From assembly GCF_003473485.1 (NCBI RefSeq), contig NC_053046.1, positions 3,544,001 to 3,608,000 on the forward strand: a DNA stretch of 64,000 bases. Direction: 5' to 3'. Source of the stretch: Medicago truncatula. Its lineage: Eukaryota; Streptophyta; Magnoliopsida; Fabales; Fabaceae. Under the pieces are notes generated by a model that ran no database searches, was not told where the DNA came from, and was given only the letters and a program-made list of their open reading frames with translations. The position numbers and the translations under genes are program-made. Shown here piece after piece: positions 1-11,149 of this stretch; position 1 is the first letter of the stretch; every line of letters begins with the position of its first letter.

Positions 1-210
1 AACATATACATAGAAACTTAAGATGATAAACGCTTTGTCTTGTGTTTTTAACTTATTTTCTTCTCTATTATCACAAAACACAATGCAAATTCAAGTATTG
101 CTACTCCTACTAAAGAAGACTGCTTGCCGAGGCACCAGTTTGTGTCGCTTAAGTGGTGCATCTGTTAAACATTGTTGATAAACTAAAAAGTGAAATGAAG
201 AGGATTTTAC

Positions 211-799
211 CTGGGGGCTGCAATGACGACAGGGGAAGAGTTGGAGAAGAAGCTGAAAATTTCCAATAAGGAAATATCAGGATATAAATGCATGTATTGA
301 TGTAATCTCATTATTATTATAAATTGAATTGATGAAAGTAGTGTACTTAATTATATGGTAGAATTGGAAAATAAAAAAGTAATATTCCTCTAAAAATCAA
401 TTTTTTTTTTCTTCAATGGGTCAGTCGATTTAGGACGGAAGAAGTATTAAATATGTTTTCATTTCACATACCTATGCAGGAGCTGGTATTGAAGTTGATA
501 CCACATAAGTATATAACTTGGAAAACCTGAGTAATTTTCAAACCAAAAGCTTCAAATAAGCCATAAGCTGCGATAAGTTGACAGAAACATGTTTTGTGGG
601 TTGCATATAGATCTTTAATTGGATTGCAGCAAATGTCTGGTGGTTGTGTAGAGTTAATGTAGTCAATGCATGGTAATAGTATCTGATCAGCACAAGGTGG
701 AAGCACTTGTGCATCTACTAAGCTAATTACACTCATGCTAATTACTACCATTAACACCCAAATCAGCATCACCCGTGTACACATTTTGCCATTATTCAT
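211..799 (-). CDS. GPI-anchored lipid-transfer-like protein, copy 1 (partial at left edge)
   Basis: Exon 1 is 799-472 and exon 2 is 252-211, joined by a GT-AG intron (donor GTATGTG, acceptor TTTTCAG). Exon 1 encodes a signal peptide (hydrophobic about residues 10-28) and the eight-cysteine motif of the LTP/2S albumin superfamily: C36, C44, C57-C58, C71-x-C73, C99, C108. Exon 2 adds a Ser/Pro-rich linker, ASSPTLPLSSLQPPG, and ends at a donor GTAAAA. In the sister copies a third exon encodes a hydrophobic GPI-type tail. In copy 2 it lies 207 bp downstream, so here it should fall just left of base 1. The family binds lipids at the cell surface or wall, but the substrate cannot be read from sequence. 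The 61-codon open frames inside the gene are shadows. Confidence 0.85.
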
Positions 800-1250
800 T
801 TTGTTATAATTAATGAGACAACGAGACCTTAATTTTGTTCCACTTTTCCTACGTGAAAAAATGTGTGTGTGTGTACTATATAGGTTGCTTTGGTTTAATT
901 TTTTTTCTTTTTCTAACTATTTATTTGAGTTCTATTTTGGTTTAATATACATATAGTTTCCATTGCCTCACTGGAAAGGTTTATTTTCATTGCATTTGAC
1001 TATATTAATCAACGAGGTGACTCTTTATATCCCTAGAGTATAGTCAATGGTTTCTTTCTCTCTGATTAGTGATCCATATCTCTCAAATCTTCAATCTTCA
1101 TTTTCTTTTGCGAGAAAAAAAGAAAGGAGTCTTTTCGAGTTGCGTTAGGAGCAGGTAATTAGATAGCTGGGATCTTTGCTTTGATCCAATTGAGAGTGGC
1201 TGGCATATATGACGAAATAAGTTTAATGTTAGATTTCTTAATCAGAAGAC
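800..1250 (-). promoter_or_regulatory. Upstream region of LTP copy 1, shared with copies 2 and 3
   Basis: The block just upstream of the start codon (CCTTAATTTTGTTCCACTTT on the plus strand as written, 808-850) recurs upstream of copy 2 near 5214. A TATA-like CTATATAG lies at about 876-883. Further upstream, text at 1015-1150 (GTGACTCTTT, GATCCATATCTC, GAGTCTTTT) is recognisable again at 5370-5560. The duplicated unit therefore carried its promoter. Nothing else is seen to 1680. Confidence 0.5.
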
Positions 1251-1679
1251 TTATCGAATTGTGAAGTTAAAGTAATTATAATAATTCATTTTTTTAATAA
1301 TTTTTTTTCCTTCATATGAACGGATTGAGAGGAAATAAAGAGTTAATGATTTTGTGTAAATGTATGTTTGGACTGATATCATTTTGAGTGTGGATCAAAG
1401 GAAGGAGTTGAAAAAATGAAAAGAGATATGATTGTGTAACTTGTGTGTTCTATTAAAGAAATTGAAGAAAAAAAAATGTGTATATGGGGGTATGTTGAAT
1501 GCATACTACTCGTTGTTAAGTGGTTTGATTATTTTAAGGCTAATGGTTTTTGGTTTAATTTTTATAAAGCATTGTTGGTTGCAAGTTAGATGTTATTTTT
1601 GGTATCCTCAGGGTTAAGACTAGATTGTAAAAAAAAGTTTATGGCTCAAATAAACTTGTTTATGATATAATAGGTATTG

Positions 1680-1815
1680 CAACCTATGTTAGATCTAGAA
1701 GGTTGTTTGAGTTAGCCGACAATAAACCAGTGACAACAACGAAGATGTATGCTTTAAGTTGGGGGTGAATAGTGAGGCTTGGAAGTGGAGAATGAAGTTG
1801 TTGGGTTTGGGAGGA
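1680..1815 (+). mobile_element. LINE ORF2 fragment (C-terminal part)
   Basis: The plus strand conceptually reads RRLFELADNKPVTTTKMYAL, then a frame change, then NSEAWKWRMKLLGL. This parallels the larger LINE remnant at 54.5-54.7 kb (RRLFDLSVHQDLTVGAMHAL, NGEAWRWRCRLFAW). It is a short decayed piece between the reverse transcriptase and zinc-binding parts of an L1-type ORF2. A second fragment at 3.46-3.93 kb may come from the same element, split by later insertions. Confidence 0.6.
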
Positions 1816-1933
1816 ATAGCTTTTGAGGGTATGTTGTGAGCAGTGGCTCGTATATCTCTTTGTGGGCATGTGCCCCCATAAAGTTTTCCAAAGCATCATG
1901 GCTTCATGCGTTAATACACTCATATTGCATTAC

Positions 1934-1944
<11 letters not shown>

Positions 1945-1994
<50 letters not shown>
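1945..1994. repeat. (TA)n microsatellite
   Basis: An uninterrupted TA dinucleotide run of about 24 units preceded by (CATA)n. It lies in non-coding DNA between LINE fragments. The reading frame of alternating Tyr and Ile across it is a repeat artefact. Confidence 0.95.
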
Positions 1995-1996
<2 letters not shown>

Positions 1997-2094
1997 CTAA
2001 TACAATTATTTACTTATTTATTTATTATATCTATTAAAAAAAGTTTTATCATCCTTCTATATAAATAGATGTTATGGAACCTATTAAACAAAAA

Positions 2095-2492
2095 GGCTTA
2101 AATATGTATTTGATCCTTGCAATTAGGGGTCGTTTAAAAATTGGTCCCTGTATTTGCTAATCCTTGCAAACTAGCCTTGCAATCGTTAATCATTTAAAAT
2201 TTAGTCCTTTGACCAACTTAATCACTGCCACGTCACTAATTTGATGATGTGACAATCACTGCCAAACATGAAATTCCAATTTTGCCCTTAAGAAGAGGAC
2301 AAAATATTGAAGAAAGAATTGGAAACCCAGGGGTAAAATTGGAATTTTATGTGGCGTGGCAGTGATTAAGTGGGGAGAGGGACGAAATTTTAAATGATTA
2401 AACAATGTAGGGGTAAATTGCCAGGATTAACGATTACAGGGACCAATTTTTAAACGACCCCTAATTGCAAGGATCAAATACATATTTAAGCC
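2095..2492. mobile_element. Mutator-type MITE with long terminal inverted repeats
   Basis: A 398-bp element begins GGCTTAAATATG and ends with its reverse complement. The arms match perfectly for about 57 bp (2095-2151 against 2436-2492) and weakly beyond. It is flanked by a 9-bp target-site duplication AAACAAAAA at 2086-2094 and 2493-2501, as expected for Mutator-like transposition. It encodes nothing and is a non-autonomous copy. The perfect arms suggest a fairly recent insertion. Confidence 0.88.
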
Positions 2493-2639
2493 AAACAAAA
2501 ATGCTGATTGTTCATCTCTCAACATATCTTCTTTTACGTTGGTTTCATTCTCCTAATTAATATATGATAATAATGTAATTATTTATCATGGAAAAACTTG
2601 AGAGGTTTCGAATCAAAATGAGTTATCAATCTTTCTATT

Positions 2640-2960
2640 AAAATTATAAAAACAAACTTTATTTTTTGTTAGTCATTTTGATTTTTAAATGTGTCTTTAG
2701 TTAGTTAATTTAATCTTTAAATATATTTTTTACTAATCAATTTGGTCTATACAATGAATAACAAAACAACCATTTGAAGATTTGTTCATAGTTTTGATAA
2801 ATTTCATATACTTTAGTGAAAACACATCAAACATTTAGAGACCAAAATGACTACTCTAAATCGGTCTCGACCTCTAAATTAATATTGTATATCGGCGTCT
2901 AAATTATTTAAGATGACCCTGCTACAAATTAGAATAGGGTTTCCAAAAATTATTTAAAAT
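2640..2960. repeat. Degenerate MITE-like inverted repeat
   Basis: The left side carries TTTAGTTAGTTAATTTAATC-like text and the right side carries AGAGACCAAAATGACTACTC, an imperfect inverted pair. A similar structure lies in intron 2 of the chloroplast-protein gene (about 14.98-15.33 kb). The ends and target-site duplication are not clear. A short (TA)n run follows at 2976-2998. Confidence 0.4.
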
Positions 2961-3454
2961 GACCCTGCTACAAATTTATATATATATATATATATATATT
3001 GCCCCCACTATTCAAAATTTATGGCTTCGCCAATGGTTGTGAGTTGTTAACTTCTACTCCACATATGTCCCTATATAGAAGTTCTCTGTTTTTTTTTTTC
3101 GCATTTCTTAAAAAAAAATTGTTAGTATAATTAATGTGTCTATTTTGTGTAAATATTTACTAAATTGTTCTTTGTTTATATGTGTATTAAATTTGACTAT
3201 TTATATTTTAAGAGAAGTCAGCAGTATTACTTTGGGATATGTTTTAAAAATAATAATAAATGCATCAAGTCATTTGTAGAAGAACTTATATTTAGGGACA
3301 AAAGTTTTTCTCAAAAAGTGCTTATAATTAGAAACGGAGGGAGCAATGTTTTGCAAGTTAGTATGAATGATAGGTGAGTAGAAATTGCCTCCATTTCAAT
3401 GCTATTAAGTGAACACTATATATCAACATTTGACACTGGAGAATATTATTAATC

Positions 3455-3930
3455 ATGTAGATGACGATCAAATTCTTTGAATCATATTTCTACCAAAGTA
3501 AATTTGTTTAAGCGAGGAATTCTTAATCATAACGATCAATTGTATGTGGGAGGTTGTGGTATGATTGAAGACATGGATTACTTGTTTGCAAAATGTAACT
3601 TTTTCAGTAGAATCTTGTACTTGGTTTGTCATTGGTTAGACTTTGTTATTGTTTCTCATGGAACTCTTTTGGATCACCTATCACATTTTGGTGGTTTAGG
3701 AGGGTTCTCGAAACAAGTTCATTTAGCCTTGAATATTATTTGATTATCTTGCGTGTAGATTATTTGGAAAGAAAAGAATATGCACATTTTTCAGCACATA
3801 AGTAACAATTGCAAGCTTTATGTAAAAAAAGTCAAGTTGCAGTTCTATTGATGGTTGAAAGCGAGATACTATGTTATTTTCTTATCAGAGGTTTCACTCA
3901 CCCTCTCCAATGTTTGCAATATGTTTCCTA
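3455..3930 (+). mobile_element. LINE remnant: reverse-transcriptase zinc-binding domain
   Basis: The frame 3477-3743 reads HISTKVNLFKRGIL, then GGCGMIEDMDYLFAKCNFFS. This is the zf-RVT pattern common at the C-terminus of plant L1 ORF2 (TKxNLxxRGIL, then C, then ED-DHLF-C). After a stop the conceptual translation continues with IWKERNMHIFQ and a WLKA-like segment typical of the end of that domain. It is a decayed non-LTR retrotransposon fragment. From 3930 to 4340 nothing else is recognisable. Confidence 0.7.
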
Positions 3931-4339
3931 GTATCTTTAACTTTAATTATTTATGTGGCAACTATAACAAATGAATGATGTTTCTCTTCGTTGAATTTTA
4001 TATAGAGTAGAAAGATCAATCGTATGAGATGCAATTTTTTTTAATTGCAAATAATTTTATTGAACGACAATCTAGTGCACTTAATCGTATGAGATACACA
4101 TTTGTTTTGTACGTTAAATGCATATAAAGAGATGTATTTGTTTCTTTAGAGGAAGAGATGTATTAGTATTGACAATGGAAAACGCATACAATATTTTAAA
4201 AATATGTATCAAGCCATTTGTAATTTATAGGAATTCAGGTATTAAGTATTTAATTTATTTAATGTGATGATAGTAAAACTTTATAATATTTTTCTCGTGC
4301 CAAATAAACTTTTTGGATCCGCTAGCTAGTGCCTTCTTC

Positions 4340-5202
4340 CTAACCAAACAAGAAAAATGGCCAAATAAACATTATGAAGCAGAGTCCAGTCAAAGCAATC
4401 CTGCCTGCTCCTCCTTCATCACCTATAGGTGTTGCTGCAAATTGGTAAAACAACTCAGTATTACACGTTACTTTATAGTTTTAAAAATAACAAATATAAA
4501 ACAAAATGCATATTCATTTCGTGCTTTGCTACTCTTTTGTCAACAAAATAAAATAATTGAAGAAGATTGCTAACTGCTAAGGCACTATTGTGTGCTACTT
4601 AAGTGGTGCATATGAAATTGAGAGGATTGAGAGGTTCTACCTGCTGGGGGTTTCCCCGAGGACAGTGGAAGAGTTGGAGAAGACGCTGAAAATTTCATGA
4701 TATCAATGCATTAATAGGAAAATACACATAGATTCACTTAAGTACTCATGATTTCTTTAAATAATTCACAATTTTCTCCAAGTTTAAATTAATTAAGAAT
4801 CATATAAACACATAAGAAAATGCATTTAATTTTGTCTACATTTTAATTTCAATTACCATTGCAGAAGCTGGTATCAAATTTGACGCCACATGTGCGGAGA
4901 ATTCGGTACCCTACAGTGAATTTAACACCAAAAGCTTCAAATAAACCAGGAGTGTAGACAAGTTGACAGAAACATGTTTCTTGGGTTGCATCAAAAACAT
5001 CTTTAATGGCAGTGCAGCATATGTCTGGTGGATAAATGTCTTGTATCGAATGACTAGTGGAGTTAGCGTACTCAATGCATGGCAATAACGGTTTACCGCA
5101 CGGTGGAAGAACTTGTGCATCTAATATGCTAATCACACTCATGCTAATTACCATCAACAGCATAACATACATTCTGCAATTATACATTTTGTTGTAATTC
5201 AT
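4340..5202 (-). CDS. GPI-anchored lipid-transfer-like protein, copy 2 (complete)
   Basis: Three exons, 5202-4857, 4685-4641 and 4434-4340, join in frame to 161 residues. All introns are GT-AG. Residues 1-30 form a signal peptide ending near LDAQ. The mature part has the eight-cysteine LTP motif (PPC, LPC, ICC, CFC, RTC, SFC), exon 2 gives ASSPTLPLSSGKPPAG, and exon 3 gives ATPIGDEGGAGRIALTGLCF followed by FIW and a Phe/Leu-rich end. The small residues GGAG before a hydrophobic terminus fit a GPI attachment signal. The role is probably lipid binding at the plasma membrane or wall. This is the best complete reference copy of the array. A TATA-like element is at about 5249-5260. Confidence 0.88.
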
Positions 5203-5639
5203 GAGACTACGGACCTTAATTTTGTTCCACTTTTCCTATGTCGAAATGTGTATATATAAGTAAATAATGCTTTGATTTAATTTGGTGATACAGGTCCGGC
5301 CTGCTAAGTAATATATAATATATACTAGAAAGTTTCTTTTCCTTGAATTTGAATTTATTAATTAGCGCCGGTGACTCTTTCATTGAATATGCATCCCAGA
5401 AGAAAAGTGAAATAATGTGATTGATGCAGGAGCTATTTTTGGGGAGATTCTCTACTTTTTTTTCATCAAAATTATATTCTTACTTTGTCTTTATTTGATC
5501 CATATCTGTCAAATCTTAATTACTCTTCAAAGAGTCTTTTTGAGTTGCTTTAGAGAGTTTAAGGGATGCAATTGTGACAATACCACTATCCTATAATTGT
5601 TCCATAATAATTTCAAAATTACGTTGACAATCAAAATGA

Positions 5640-6420
5640 ATGAATATATTCATTGATTTATTTCCTTTTCTTTAACACTTCCCCCTCAAGTTAAAGCGTG
5701 AATGCCAATGACACTCAACTTTTTAAGATGGGTATTAAACACATATGATAGTAGTTTTTGTAGATATATTTGTTATCTCCTTTTTAGTCTGCCATTAAAG
5801 ATGTCTTAATCTATCCTCTTTGGATCTTTTCGCGAATAGTGTGACAATCTAGTTTAATTTGCTTATCTGCTCAAGCTAAAGTGGGTTTGCAGCAATGTGT
5901 AATTGATTGTCACAAAACAATCTTGCCAGCCCGGGATGTGGTACTGGTACATGTAAAACCTTTAACAAATATCTTGACCAAGAAAGCTCACAAGTAGTAT
6001 ACGTAGCAACCATCGGTCGATACCACGCTTCTGTTGATGACACTTCTGTTGGTGACCATCACATAGCCTTCTGTCGAATAGATGGAGTGTCGAGGCAAGA
6101 AGTGTTGATTGAAAATTACTCTTGACCGGTCAAGGCGTATAACATATATATGGATGTCACTAGAATTGGCTTGAATGAGGAAATGCTTTCCCTCTTCGAT
6201 GTTCTATTTGACATTGCAATTGTCTTGCAAACAATAATAGCCAATCTTGTACCGTAAGGCATCGCAAATGCCAAGAAAAGCTTATTTGGTGCAAACAACA
6301 AAGTAGACACGAAGGTCGTTGTCACTTTTGGTGCCAATGCAAAGTATAATTGGCAGCAAGTAGACAACACACACATGAGAGTTCATCGCAACCCATAAGC
6401 AAAGCAACACTCGCTTCCAT
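5640..6420 (-). mobile_element. Ty1/Copia LTR-retrotransposon fossil (3' pol region)
   Basis: From about 5680 (CTTCCCCCTCAAGTTAAAGC) the plus strand resembles the antisense of the RNase H end of plant Copia polyproteins, through the stretch with GACAATCTAGTTTAATTTGC and GGTCGATACCACGCTTCTG. It is a short, clearly broken and old fragment with no recognisable LTR pair. The open frames at 5907-6125 and 6116-6376 are not host genes. Family assignment is by recalled similarity only. Confidence 0.5.
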
Positions 6421-6829
6421 TTTTTTTACCCTTCATATTTTTTAGAATATATATCTATGAAGTACTTTCTAAGTATCTATTATGGTGCATCTAATAAAAT
6501 ATTTAAAAATATATATATATAAGCTATTTCATTCGGTCTTTCTTATAATAACAAATGTGTCAACATAAATTGATGTATTTGGTCTATATTTTGAACAAAA
6601 TATATCCTTTTTTTTACCTATTTGTCTTTTATATAAGTGACTAGAAAGAGTAATTTTAATATTTCATGGATACAAATTCATGAGTAATCGCAAATATTGA
6701 AAGAATATTGGTGTCCAATACAAACACGGTTTCATGTTTAAAGTATTTGAACTTCAAAATTAAGAAGGAGACATGAGACAACTTTTCTAATAAGGAAGTA
6801 CTACTCAAATGGAATGATTTCCTCCCTTG

Positions 6830-7500
6830 ACAGTAAATATTAAGCTACAAAAATAGATGTTGACCTTATATTGAAGCATTGATTGGTTCAAACGAAATTT
6901 ATAAGAGACTTTGTTTGACGTGCGTATACCAAACAAGGAAGGCCTTGTAGGAGCATATATTTTTAATTTTCCAACATGGATTTTCCACTACTGCACATAT
7001 GAAATTTTGCAACATTTTTGCGGTGACAATTTTAAAAAAGTGTTACACACATAATTTATTTTCAGTTTTAAGAGCACCCATAAAATAAAATGTTACTCTA
7101 TATTTCTTTTTTAACAAATAAAAAAAGGAAAATGTTACCAACACTTCAGTGGATAACTCATAACTCTCTCTATTCTCTCTCTCATCAAAAATCTCACCGA
7201 TCAAAATGAATCAACACAACAATCAATCACCACCGTCGCCGCCACATCACCACCGTCACGTCTCTCAGAGTTCAGTTTTCTTTTCTCGACCACAAACAAC
7301 TAATCGATCACAATTCACCACATTAACGTTCTTTGGAATTCCAACTTAAGTTGATGTATTTGGAATTCCAACTTGTTAATGACCAACCATTGTTTTATGG
7401 TTTTATTTGTTTTCTTTTTCGGATAGTAGTTGTTGGATATTCTAAATTAGTTTCTATAGGTTAAGCCTTGGTGAGATAATTTTATCATAGTAGCTCATTT
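6830..7500. repeat. Segment duplicated at 11.15-11.47 kb, with an insertion
   Basis: Bases 6830-6975 (GATTTCCTCCCTTGACA, ATTGAAGCATTGATTGGTTC, GACGTGCGTA) and 7362-7465 (CAACTTGTTAATGAC, GATATTCTAAATTA) match 11155-11460 in the same order. Here they are separated by about 385 bp (6977-7361) absent from the other copy. The extra piece holds a possible 47-codon frame at 7206 starting MNQHNNQSPPSPPHHHRHV. It is not recognisable as a known protein. The duplicated block marks the distal end of the LTP duplication unit. Confidence 0.6.
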
Positions 7501-8170
7501 CTGTAAAACTAAATTTTAGAAATAACCAGGAAAAATGAATTTGGTGAGATATTCTAAAATGTCATAGTAGGTCATTTCTGTAAAATTGAGGAGAAATTAT
7601 AAATGTAGTAAAAATAATAAGAATTTTATCAAATTAGCATAAATAACTATTGATTGATTATAAGTCAAAAATAAGTTATTGGTTGATTCTCGTTATCATA
7701 AGTGTAAAGTAAAAAATAATAATTTGAGAATGATGCATAACACATTAACTAGAGGGGCAAAATTGAAAAATAATTAATTAAAATTACATTAAAAATTGAA
7801 CTGACAAGTATTTTACGACAATTTTTTTTACAAATATAATAATAATAATTACTGGACAGGTTGAGTACACCTATATATTAGACGAATAAAGTTTAAAGAA
7901 ATGAAAAATGAGCAAATTAAATGCATGGAAACAGATTCAATAATAATGAAAAAATAATAATATCAAATAGTACAATTTTGGCTTAGGTAGATGCCCGTAG
8001 AAAAAATGTCAACTTCTTGATCTTAATGAAGAGGTAGTCTTACGTACACACAAATATAAATAAAATTAGCTGACCACACACACAATAATGAAGAAAACTA
8101 AATAAATAAATAAATTAGTTACATCTCAAATTTTTAAAATTTAAGTTTGTCCCCAAGCAAGAAATTCTCC

Positions 8171-9975
8171 TTAATGAAACAACATACATGCCCAAATGAA
8201 CAATATGAAGTAGTGTCCGGTAAAAGTGATCATCCCCGCTCCTCCTCCATCACTTCCACGTGTTGCTGTAAATTCGTAAAAACTCAGGATCATTGGTGAT
8301 TTTACATACATCATTTAGAGCATCTCCAATAACACTTTTACTAAGAGATTTTTTATGTGACTCCCACATGCACATCACTTTTTTTAAATGAGTTCCACTA
8401 ATAATTTTACAATATTGCATAACAATAATTTATTTGTTAGATCATAATATCTTTTTCTTAGAGAATAATTATCTTATTTATGAAAATATTAAATTTATTT
8501 GTGCAATTTTTTTTCTTCCAATTTTTTTTCAATAATTTAACCATTATAAAAACAGTGGAATGCATGTTGTAAAAAAAGTTGAAATATCTGAAGTTGACAT
8601 TTATGTTCCTAACACTAGCAATATTTCCCTGTTTTTTATGCATATGGTAACAAATCTCACAAGACAAGTATGCTATTTTTATTCTCTCAAAAATAAAAAA
8701 AAAGTTTAAATATGTTTTTTATCCTTTATCTTTTATTAAAAAATTGTTTTGGTCCTTTAACTTTTTTGTAAATTATTTGTCCTTTGTCTTTTTAAAAAGT
8801 GATATTTTAGTCTTTGGCATACCAAAACCAATAAAATAAAGACTAAAATATCACCCTTTTGAAAAGATATTAGATTAAAACAATTCAAAAAAAAAAAGAT
8901 AAAAGACCAAATATATATTTAAGCCAAGAAAAAAAAGTACGCTATTTTCCGTAGAAAAAACCTTTATGGAGCCCTTTTATGAGAATGAGAACGATGTAGA
9001 TAGATAGAGTTTGAATAACTAAATGAGACAACTACACTACGGCGAGTTCTTCATTTTGAAATATGGGATGGTTTGTAAAAAAAAAAAGTTATTTTATAAT
9101 ATTAATTGTGTCTTGTCTTTTTTTTTTTTTTTTGTCAGGTAGCCTAGTGGTTAGAATTCACTTTTTTTAAGGTGAATAAGTGGGGTGTCCGGGGTTCGAA
9201 CCCCGGCTCCTGTATATAACAATGCATGTCCCTGCCAACTGAACTATGCTCACGGGGACTCTTGTCTTTTAACTATTATCTTAAAATTATTTTTCCCGAA
9301 TTATTTTTCACTATATCACAAAACACAACGCAAATTCACGACATGCTACTCCTATTTATTTAAAGAAAACTACTCAGCCACCGGTGTGTCACAATGCAAG
9401 TAAAAGTTGTTTGGATTGATTTATTTTTAACGTTAAGGCAAGATAGTTTATGCAAATAACTAAATTTTTATGTATTATTTATATGTTTGTCAAGTTATTT
9501 TATAAAATAAAAACTTCTAAAGATACAATTCTTGTTAGTAAGAATTTATGAATTAACATTTTTTTTTAAAGAACTGATTCATAAGTTCAAAATAGGTCAA
9601 TTCAAATGAGTCCTAAGAATTGTTCATAATCCCAAAAATAAAAAAAGAGAGAAATTGAAAGGCTTTTTACCTGGAGGTTGCATCAATGACGGAGAAAGAC
9701 CTGGAGCAGAGGCTGCAATTTTCCAAAACGTAATGTAAATTTCAGGTAAGGTAATTTTTTTTCTTCTTATATTGAAGTAAATTATAATGTACCTTTTAAA
9801 ATTTTATTTAAATTTTAAGTAAAGTAAAACAAAATTATGATATGTGAACGAATAATTGGAAGATATATATTCAACTAAGCTTCATATGCTATTGTGTTCA
9901 TGTTTAATTAATAGAAAAAGTCTTGTATATATATTAGAACAAACAAAAACCCAATTAATATGAAACGGTTTAATA

Positions 9976-10052
<77 letters not shown>

Positions 10053-10404
10053 TACCTTTGCAGGAGGTGGGATCGAATTTGACACCACATGAGTTAACAA
10101 CTTTGACAGCCAAAGCTAGTTTAACACCAAAACTTTCGAGTAGACCAGGAGTTGAAATTTGACAGAAACATGTATAATCGTGAGTTGCTTCAAAAATTTC
10201 TTTAATTGGATTGCAGCAAATGTCTGGTGGATGAGTGGAATTGAGGTAGTCTGTGCATGGCAACATCTTATCACCAGCACAAGGTGGAAGCATTTGTGCA
10301 TCTACTATGCTAATTACATTTATGTTAATTACTAAGATAATCAACAAAACCACCATCATCCTCATAATATACATTCTGCAATTATCCATTTTGTTATGTT
10401 CCAC
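8171..10404 (-). CDS. GPI-anchored lipid-transfer-like protein, copy 3 (complete, expanded introns)
   Basis: Exons are 10404-10056, 9712-9671 and 8265-8171, again 161 residues in frame. The N-terminus is a signal peptide with a long hydrophobic stretch (MVVLLIILVININVISIV). The eight cysteines appear as PPC, LPC, ICC, CFC, NSC and TSC. Exon 2 encodes ASAPGLSPSLMQPPG. Exon 3 encodes ATRGSDGGGAGMITFTG and a hydrophobic end, YFILFIWACMLF. Intron 1 contains a 70-bp (AT)n tract that starts six bases after the donor GT. Intron 2 is about 1.4 kb against 207 bp in copy 2, swollen by a SINE and a MITE. A naive translation past the donor gives a false Tyr-Ile tail. A TATA-like run lies at 10451-10463. 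Confidence 0.85.
8703..8925. mobile_element. MITE, Mutator-type ends, in LTP copy 3 intron 2
   Basis: The left end reads GTTTAAATATGTTTTTTATC and the right end is ATATATATTTAAGCC, an imperfect inverted pair of the same GGCTTAAATATG family as the element at 2095. The flanks are A-rich, so the target duplication cannot be fixed. The interior is AT-rich with inverted internal repeats (GTCCTTT, AAAGAC). No coding. Confidence 0.55.
9122..9260 (-). mobile_element. tRNA-derived SINE in LTP copy 3 intron 2
   Basis: Read on the minus strand the element starts GTCCCCGTGAGCATAGTTCA. This includes an A-box-like ATAGTTCAGTTGG, then a B box GGTTCGAACCCC, and it ends CTACCTGAC plus a poly-A tail (poly-T at 9122-9133 on the plus strand). 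A 10-bp target-site duplication CTTGTCTTTT flanks it at 9112-9121 and 9261-9270. The B box is nearly palindromic, so the plus strand can look tRNA-like, but the tail fixes the orientation. It is a complete or nearly complete copy. Confidence 0.85.
9981..10050. repeat. (AT)n microsatellite in LTP copy 3 intron 1
   Basis: About 35 AT units lie immediately downstream of the 5' splice site of intron 1 of copy 3 (GGTACC then the repeat, in gene orientation). Length variation here could affect splicing. Confidence 0.97.
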
Positions 10405-10625
10405 TTTATTTCTTATGTTGAAAATGAATGTATTTTGCTTTGGTTTGATGGATATATATATATAGTTCCCGTTGCCTTATTTGAATTGTTTATTTTTTTT
10501 GCCTCAATTTATTAATTAATCAGCATGTGACCCTTTCAAGAAAGATTGACACCGCAAACCAAAGAGTGTGTGATGGAGCTATTTTTGGGGAGATTCTCTA
10601 CTATCAGAAAAATATTCTTACTTTG

Positions 10626-10629
<4 letters not shown>

Positions 10630-10684
<55 letters not shown>
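10630..10684. repeat. (AT)n microsatellite upstream of LTP copy 3
   Basis: An uninterrupted AT run of about 27 units followed by (GT)n, some 230 bp upstream of the copy 3 start codon. The overlapping Tyr-Ile reading frames are artefacts. Confidence 0.95.
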
Positions 10685-10692
<8 letters not shown>

Positions 10693-11033
10693 TTTCAATT
10701 TCCAATTTTTATACCAACTTTACATTGATCCGAGTGAAATTGAATTCATTATTTAAGCAATTTCTCGAGTCTAAACTTTGTAAATGAAAGAAAATGTAGT
10801 TAAGAGGAGATCTCGTTAATGGTCATTTACAAGGTTTTGCAAAAAAGAATAGTCATTGACAAAAGTTAGTAGATACTTCATATCAATAATATGACTGAAC
10901 TCTTCTCTGGAAGAAGAAAAAAAAAACTCAAGTTTATTTTTGGAGTCTTTCATATTTTTGGAGATATGATCATACGAGCAAGACTAAGAGGGTAAATGGG
11001 AGACATCCCATTTGAGTAGTAACATTATTTTTT

Positions 11034-11108
11034 AGGTTTATTGAATAATTAATGTATTTGATATATACTATTATAGACCAAATACATAATTATTCAATGA
11101 ACCCAAAA
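11034..11108. repeat. Short palindromic MITE-like hairpin
   Basis: GGTTTATTGAATAATTAATG is followed about 20 bp later by its near reverse complement, CATAATTATTCAATGAACCC. It makes a roughly 70-bp foldback in non-coding DNA. From here to 12.8 kb no gene is recognised, only the duplicated block at 11.15-11.47 kb. Confidence 0.5.
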
Positions 11109-11149
11109 AATAACTTTTTGCTTATAAATATGACTGGATGAAGTATTAC

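Noticed and set aside
6977-7361. CACTA transposon because of CACTACTGCACA at the left edge
   Set aside because: No inverted partner or 3-bp duplication is found at the right edge.
9160-9220. Possible tRNA gene because of CGGGGTTCGAACCCCGG
   Set aside because: No acceptor or anticodon arms fold around it. The tail and target-site duplication show a SINE. The same holds for the B boxes at 40.4, 44.6 and 57.9 kb.
9882-10100. Small proteins made of repeated Tyr-Ile in several frames, also at 1823-2068 and 10527-10787
   Set aside because: They translate (AT)n microsatellites. The one at 9979 is exon 1 of LTP copy 3 read past its splice donor.
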